This document shows, one piece after another, positions 58,639 to 64,000 of a stretch of DNA of 64,000 bases. Position numbers and translations under genes: made by a program. Numbering within the stretch: the stretch's first letter is position 1; each line of letters opens with the position of its first letter. This stretch comes from Polytrichum commune. Its lineage: Eukaryota > Streptophyta > Polytrichopsida > Polytrichales > Polytrichaceae. The DNA lies in contig OX485803.1 of the NCBI GenBank assembly GCA_950295325.1, positions 59,103,554 through 59,167,553 on the forward strand. The letters run 5' to 3'. Below the pieces are notes generated by a model that was not told the DNA's origin, ran no database searches, and worked only from the letters and a program-made list of their open reading frames with translations.

Positions 58639-59929
58639 CTTTGAAACAAAATAACCATTTGATTGAAGTTAGTGAATCGATTACGTCAAGGCAAACTTCA
58701 AGTATGCAATGAACAAATTGAAGCTATGAGAGAAAAAAAAAGATAAATTATCTAAATACCACTCGTTTGATAGCAATGCCTCTTCCAAAAATTAAACTGA
58801 GTATAATAGATTTTGTAAATGCACTCATGCCACCAAAAAAAGGTCGGAATGCTTTTGTTCAAAGCATAATACGCCACTTTTCAATGTACTAAGAAGGCAT
58901 AAGTATATGTGCATTCCAAATAATCTTCACATTCATTTCCTTTTTCATATCCTCAAATTGTTTTACAAAACCATCTTCCAACTGCAAAATGATACATATG
59001 CATTACGACCATTGAATAAATCATAAAACATTTAAAAATTAAAATTAAAACAATTAGATATTTAAGAATAAGGGATAACCTGGGCCCAAAATGACGCTTT
59101 GATCAACCATTTCTTAAGTTCTTTTTTTTTTATATTTCTTTGGACATGTCGCTAGAATTCCACCACCTTAATCATTTGATTTTGAACACCGAATTCACTG
59201 GAGCAGTTGCAATCATTTGCAGTTTTTTTAGGGTCATGGTAGGCTCAGAGCGATTTCCAAAATGTTTATTGATCTGCAAAGTAGAAGGTGAAAATAATAA
59301 AAATTCCTTATATAGGATACCGAAATGAATGCTACATAAAAAAACATAATGATTTACCTCCTCCAAGAAATCGAAGCCATTGGCTGGATTTGCGACAGCG
59401 AGAAGTTTTTCGAATTCTTTTCCACGAATTGATGATACTGCTTTCTTTGTTGTATTCTGCATGACATCCCAAATACCTTTTGATGTCCTTGATTGAAGTA
59501 GAGATTTCTCATTGTATTTACGAGATACCTCTTCGGTCATAGATACTATCTCACGCTACACAACCAAAAACTAAGAATTAGTTTAAGATCCTTCAACAAA
59601 AATATATTCAATAACAGAGTTTAGTATGAATTAGAATACCCACCTTGTAAAGAAATTGAATAAAAATTTCTAAAGTGAGGGTATACCAAGTTTCATTTCC
59701 ACCTTTCTTCAAACATTTGGAATATTGATCAGGGGTAAGAAGGTCTTTAAATTCCTCCAACTTACTGATTCCAAAACTTTGGACACGATGAAGTTTGTGA
59801 ACAAAATTTGTCTTGACATGATCTGATTCCATAGACCTAAGAGAGATTACAAAAAAAAGATCAATAAATTTTATAATTTTATAATTATAAATAAAAAAAT
59901 TTAAAAAAACATCGGAACATGAAACATAC

Positions 59930-60500
59930 ATGTTCACATCATGCATAACATTTAGAAGAAGAGCCACCGAACCGGTTGATTCAAGTACTATACAATCAAC
60001 GGAATAATGTCATTCTTTATCTTCTCCATGGACCTTATTGATATGGCAGCGCCAAATTGTCACCCGATGGTTACCTTTCCAAACAAAAACATTTTACCAC
60101 AAAACCTTTCATAATCCTTATCATTCTTAAGGATTTCTTCAAATAATTTATTAGAAGATTGCCAATGTTCTCCTCAACTGTCTTCGTTCCGAATATCCAT
60201 AGTATTTCCATCTTTGTCATATGGAGATACATACAGTACCCTATCACCCTCCATATAACCATTCACAAATTCATTCTCCAAAAGCTGGACATCGATTTCG
60301 AAGATTGGCCTCATAATAGGCAACGGTATTAACCGACAAAGAAGGATTGAAATTCTTGACTTTGAGAACGGCTTCATACAAAGTCCTCCAACCAAAGAAT
60401 TAAAGTTTATATTTTGTAAATCTCGCATATGAGACATAGTCTCTTCCACATTTAACAAATCATTGGGTAGTGGGAGACCGCCATCGTCATCTCCACCATC
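59930..60500 (-). other. ParB-like exon of the disrupted gene
   Basis: The acceptor 'gaatttcag' opens an acidic start ('DGGDDDGGLPLPND'). Then come 'PLPIMRPIFEIDVQLLENEF', 'GDRVLYVSPYDKDG', and after a T-run one base short (60085-60089) 'FVWKGNHRVTIWRCHINK'. The succession arginine, 'L-x-x-x-F-x-N-G', strand, and G-N-H-R is how ParB/sulfiredoxin-fold proteins present their substrate loop. TGA stops lie at 60174-60176 and 60010-60012. The ParB assignment is by motif only. Confidence 0.5.
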
Positions 60501-60605
60501 CTGAAATTCAAATAACAAATAAAATGAAATTAACACATAACTATGAAACCACAAATAACATTCAATCAAATTACATAAAAATTAACCATTCAAAGAAAAA
60601 AAAAC

Positions 60606-62580
60606 TAAGCCCTCAACCTCTTAGAACCATTTGAAGCAACAATTTCAACCTTGAAGATTTTTCATTGAAATTCTAGGATACACCACAAAACAACAAACAA
60701 ACTATCTAACAACCTCCAAGTATACACATTAAAGCAAGAGACAAGCAATGAACCCAAACAAGTGCAAAAAGAAAGAAAAAAACAAGAATTAAAGAGGCAA
60801 GAAGAAAACCCAGAAATTTCAAAAAAACAAGTCTTAGAACCGAGACTCATTTTTTCGGAATTTTGAAATTTTTTCTAACTTCTTCATTTCTTCTTTTAGT
60901 ATACATCAATGTCCCTATTTTCAGCACCTTATCAAACCAAGGGTGAGCGGGAGGTCATAAAATCTGTGACCTCAAACTTATAGATTCGTTTCAAGCTTGA
61001 ATATCAACCTTGAAGCTTGTTCATTGAAATTCTTGAAACCACATACTAACCCATCAAGCATACTTATCAATAACTTGTAAGCATACCTATCAAGGCAAGA
61101 AACAAGCAATGAACCCAAACAAGTGCAAAAAAAAAGAAAAAAGCAAGAATTGAAGAGCAAGAAGAAAACCCAGAAATTTCAAAAAACCTAGTCTTGGAAC
61201 CAAGACTCATTTTTTCGGAATTTTGAAGTTTTTTCTAACTTCTTCATTTCTTCTTTTTGTACACATCAATGACTCTATATTCAGCACCTTACCAAACCAA
61301 GGGTGAGCGGGAGGTCATGAAATCCGTGACCTCAAACTTATAGATTCATTTCAAGCTTCAATTTCAACAATGAAGCTTGTTCATTGAAATTCTTGAAACC
61401 ACATACTAATCCATCAAGCATATTTATCAATAACTTGTAAGCATACCTATCAATGCAAGACACAAGCCACGAATACAAGCAAGTGCAAAAAGAAAGACAA
61501 AAGCAAGAATTGAAGAGTAAAAAGAAAACCCAGAAATTTCAAAAAACCTAGTCTTGGAACCGAGACTCATTTTTTCGGAATTTTGAAGTTTTTTCTAACT
61601 TCTTCATTTCTTCTTTTTGTACACATCAATGTCCCCATTTTCAGCACCTTACCAAACGAAGGGTGAGCGGGAGGTCATGAAATCCGTGACCTCAAACTTA
61701 TAGATTCATTTCAAGCTTGAATATCAACCTTGAAGCTTGTTCATTGAAATTCTTGAAACCACATACTAACCCATCAAGCATACTTATCAATAACTTGTAA
61801 GCATACCTATCAATGCAAGACACAAGCAATGAACCCAAACAAGTGCAAAAAGAAAGACAAAAGCAAGAATTGAAGAGGCAAGAAGAAAACCCAGAAATTT
61901 CAAAAAACCTAATCTTGGAACTGAGACTCATTTTTTCGGAATTTTGAAGTTTTTTCTAACTTCTTCATTTCTTCTCTTTGTACACATCAATGTCCTCATT
62001 TTCAGCACCTTACCAAACCAAGGATGAGCGGGAGGTCATGAAATCCGTGGCTTCAAACTTATAGATTCATTTCAAGCTTGAATATCAACCTTGAAGCTTG
62101 TTCATTGAAATTCTTGAAACTACACACTAACCCATCAAGCATACTTATCAATAACTTGTAAGCATACCTATCAAGGCAAGACACAAGCAATGAACCTAAA
62201 CAAGTGCAAAAAGAAGAAAAAAAAAAACAGGAATTGAAGAGCAAGAAGAAAACCCAGAAATTTCAAAAAACCTAGTCTTGGAACCGAGACTCATTTTTCT
62301 GAGATTTTAGGGTTTTCTTCTTGCCTCTTCAATTCTTGCTTTTGTGATCACAAATGCCTAATTTTCAGAACCTTTATGAAACCTAGGGTGGGATGGAGGT
62401 GATCAAATCCGTGTTCTTAACCTTACAGAACCATTTCAAGCTTCAATTTCAACAATGAAGCTTCTTCATTGAAATTTTTGAATACACTACAAACCCATCA
62501 AGCAAACTACATAATAACTTCTAAGCATGTATATGAAAGCAAGACATAAGCAATGAAAACAAAGAAGTGCGAAAAGAAAC
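60606..62580. repeat. 360-bp tandem array (five units plus a partial) in a 2.4-kb intron
   Basis: 'gactcat' preceded by 'ga' or 'aa' recurs at about 60842, 61202, 61562, 61923 and 62286 (spacing 360-363 bp), with a partial sixth unit to about 62580. Units share 'caagcttgttcattgaaatt', 'aacaagtgcaaaaagaaaga' and 'aagggtgagcgggaggtcat'. On the minus strand each unit opens with ATG and 'MSLGSKT(R)FFEISGFSS', reaching up to 77 codons in one unit (61698-61931), but frames differ between units because of small indels. The array fills the intron between the first two exons of the disrupted gene. Confidence 0.92.
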
Positions 62581-62957
62581 ACAAAGATGGTATAAAAGAT
62601 GAAGAAAGAGAGGACGGTATAAAAGATGAACTTCATCTTCATTCAAGTTGTTTTTTTCTTCCTCATCCTTGATGTTTACCTTCACCCTCAAGGATACACA
62701 CGTCAACTATGACTTATTTGAGTTCTAAACCGTAAATGTAACAATGTATGTGGTCAACTACATAACCTTCACCTCAATGACATCCATTTCAAGAACGACT
62801 TCACTTAGGTATTACCCAAAATCTCAAATTTCAAAATTTTAACATATATTTGCCCACAAAAAATATATGTATCCACCTTCATATCAATTGTACTTTCAAC
62901 ATGTCTATAAAACTTGCAATTGAATTTATAAAGTGAGAAATGAATATTGAGTCTTAC

Positions 62958-63331
62958 TTCTCTTGTATATTGAGTCTCCCCTTCATCCTCGGCTCCAGAA
63001 GATTCTTGGGTGTCCGTAATTCTTTCTGTATTGGGTTCGCCTCCAATGTAAGGTGTTGAGCCGAGCCCATCGGTGTAAGTATCTTCGTCTCCGGGCTTAA
63101 ACAATATAGTTCTCGATGTCAAAAATGCCTCTCCCTCATCGACCCTACTCAATCTTTTCCCCATTCTTGATCTTGCCAATGCTTTTTTGGTGGAGTACTT
63201 AAAACCACCCCTTTTTGTCTTCCGCTTTGTTGGTGTCGCATAATCCCGTTCTTGCATTTGCAACCTTAAAAATCTATCAATTCTCTACATTCGTTTTTTG
63301 CATAACCTAAAAGCTCTACCTCACTTTGAAG
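62958..63331 (-). other. Exon 1 found: coiled-coil and basic region of the ParB/methyltransferase-like gene
   Basis: After an acceptor 'cttcttacag' the frame reads 'LQSEVELLGYAKNECRELID', then a T-run one base short (63268-63272), then 'LQMQERDYATPTKRKTKRGG', a Lys/Arg-rich stretch and an acidic Ser/Thr-rich end, with donor 'gtaagac'. The leucine-rich helix suggests a short coiled coil and the basic patch a nuclear localisation or DNA-binding segment. An earlier exon with the true start codon is likely but was not found. Confidence 0.55.
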
Positions 63332-63685
63332 CTGTAAGAAGTTTGAAACAGATCATCACTCATTATGTCTTCTTCTTCTTTGGGATTTAGGAATTATTAA
63401 AGGCCCACCACCACCATCTTTAGAACCCAAACATTAAGATATTGAATTTTATTTGAAAGCTAAAGATACGCTATTAAAATATCTTCCTTACATTGGTCAT
63501 TGTCTACCCAATATAATCAACAACTGGCATTACCTTCTTTACACCTACCAGCCCATGTGCACCATTTCTTTCAATAGACATTCATATAGTATATTTTTCA
63601 AGTCCACGGATGAAGATTGCCAAGACACAATACAAATAGGTCATGTTTTCCATAGTATGATGTACATTGTATCCACACATTCTTC
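63332..63685. other. Unassigned DNA between divergent reading frames
   Basis: It separates the minus-strand gene from the plus-strand edge ORF. It could hold the missing first exon of the former (for instance around 63400 on the minus strand) or a shared promoter, but nothing specific is visible. Confidence 0.35.
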
Positions 63686-64000
63686 ATGGCTACCATCCGT
63701 GCTCATGGATCCTTTATACCCTTCATTTTGCCTCTTGAAAGTGATGGTTGTGTAGTTGTTTTAGAAGATTTGCTTGGTTTGAGATTCAACCTCCAAGTAG
63801 GAACCATGTACGTCGAGCAAGAGATATACTCTATAGGTGGAGAGGTGTCTAGAACAATCTTGATGCAAAAGAATAGAAGTGAGGGTGGTTCTATGTGGAG
63901 TTTGGGACCTGGTTCATATAGAGTTATGGGACTCTCTGATTCTCAGATGCAAGCTTCTACTGTCATTTTGACAAATGAATCTGGTACATCAATTGTTCAA
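63686..64000 (+). CDS. Open reading frame running off the right edge (partial, 105 codons)
   Basis: From ATG at 63686 the plus frame stays open to the last base. It starts 'MATIRAHGSFIPFILPLESD', passes 'LLGLRFNLQVGTMYVEQEIY', and the last residues read 'STVILTNESGTSIVQ'. An in-frame TAG lies nine codons before the ATG. The composition is balanced and free of repeats, unlike most chance frames here, so it may be a real exon. I do not recognise the family. The true start could be at a splice acceptor instead of this ATG. Confidence 0.4.
   Translation, partial: MATIRAHGSFIPFILPLESDGCVVVLEDLLGLRFNLQVGTMYVEQEIYSIGGEVSRTILMQKNRSEGGSMWSLGPGSYRVMGLSDSQMQASTVILTNESGTSIVQ

Larger units (their letters stand above)
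56531..63331 (-). pseudogene. ParB-like / DNA amino-methyltransferase-like gene, ten exons, disrupted
   Basis: I derive ten minus-strand exons with GT-AG borders: 63331-62958, 60500-59930, 59836-59644, 59555-59358, 59273-59080, 58981-58760, 58638-58026, 57579-57232, 57116-56858 and 56736-56535 (or TAA at 56531). All junction phases agree, predicting about 1050 residues. Order: coiled-coil-like basic N-terminus, ParB-like segment with G-N-H-R, helical middle, Ser/Pro-rich linker, then a methyltransferase-like C-terminus with motif IV before motif I, as in beta-class N6/N4 DNA methyltransferases. Damage: four stops (60174, 60010, 59152, 58889) and five one-base losses, each in an A or T run of the reading frame. 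The catalytic motifs also deviate. Most exons are otherwise open. It is a young pseudogene, or partly sequencing error. The function assignment is inference from motifs. Confidence 0.65.

Noticed and set aside
58859-58861. A further TGA stop in exon 58981-58760
   Set aside because: It lies in the frame that is abandoned after the homopolymer loss at 58878-58881; the better frame (YYALNKSIPTFFWW...) reads through.
60606-62580. Family of small secreted-protein genes (one per 360-bp unit)
   Set aside because: Frames differ among units because of small indels, and no conserved mature peptide is seen. It is treated as a tandem repeat.
56531-63331. RNA editing restoring the stop codons
   Set aside because: Stop-repairing U-to-C editing is known from plant organelles. 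This locus has nuclear-type introns and transposons, and the frame losses would not be repaired that way.

Overview
The window reads as nuclear DNA of a land plant. It is AT-rich and gene-poor, and it holds GT-AG introns of about 75-145 bp plus one of 2.4 kb. Its mobile elements are typical plant types: long-terminal-repeat (LTR) copies, LINE and hAT remnants, and miniature inverted-repeat elements (MITEs) of CACTA, PIF/Harbinger, Mutator-like and mariner-like form. I cannot name the species. There is no operon structure, no rRNA or tRNA gene, and no CRISPR array.

Layout. 0-21 kb: mostly unassigned intergenic DNA with a palindrome-bearing tandem array at the left edge (75-848), scattered MITEs, a GC-rich minisatellite (14.8 kb) and several inverted-repeat elements. 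21-32 kb: a Harbinger-type MITE with TTA target duplication, two decayed copies of one LINE family (24.5 kb minus strand; 26.9-28.4 kb plus strand, the latter split by a MITE with TA duplication), and more MITEs. 32-50 kb: dispersed repeats, an hAT transposase tail (36 kb), a Mutator-like MITE with a perfect 9-bp target duplication (40.1 kb), an inverted-repeat element carrying internal 93-bp repeats (45.1-45.8 kb), and a 70-bp minisatellite (49.7-50.7 kb). 50.8-56.4 kb: a nest of three LTR copies of one family. Each carries a short ORF with the same 18-residue core, whose codons differ almost only at silent positions. 56.5-63.3 kb (minus strand): a ten-exon gene or young pseudogene, then an ORF that runs off the right edge.

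The two most interesting objects are these. First, the LTR-encoded peptide (51.1-51.5, 53.6-53.8 and 55.4-55.6 kb), which appears to have evolved under protein-level constraint inside a terminal repeat. Second, the 56.5-63.3 kb gene. It joins a ParB-like region (G-N-H-R motif) to what looks like a permuted, beta-class DNA amino-methyltransferase fold (motif IV region before motif I region), with all exon phases agreeing once five one-base homopolymer losses are allowed for. It has four in-frame stops and altered catalytic motifs. Either it is a recently decayed copy, or part of the damage is residual sequencing error. A 333-bp CACTA MITE (ATA target duplication) and a six-unit 360-bp tandem array sit in its introns.

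Most other short open reading frames in the window have no recognisable domain, often start at non-ATG codons, and are not annotated as genes.
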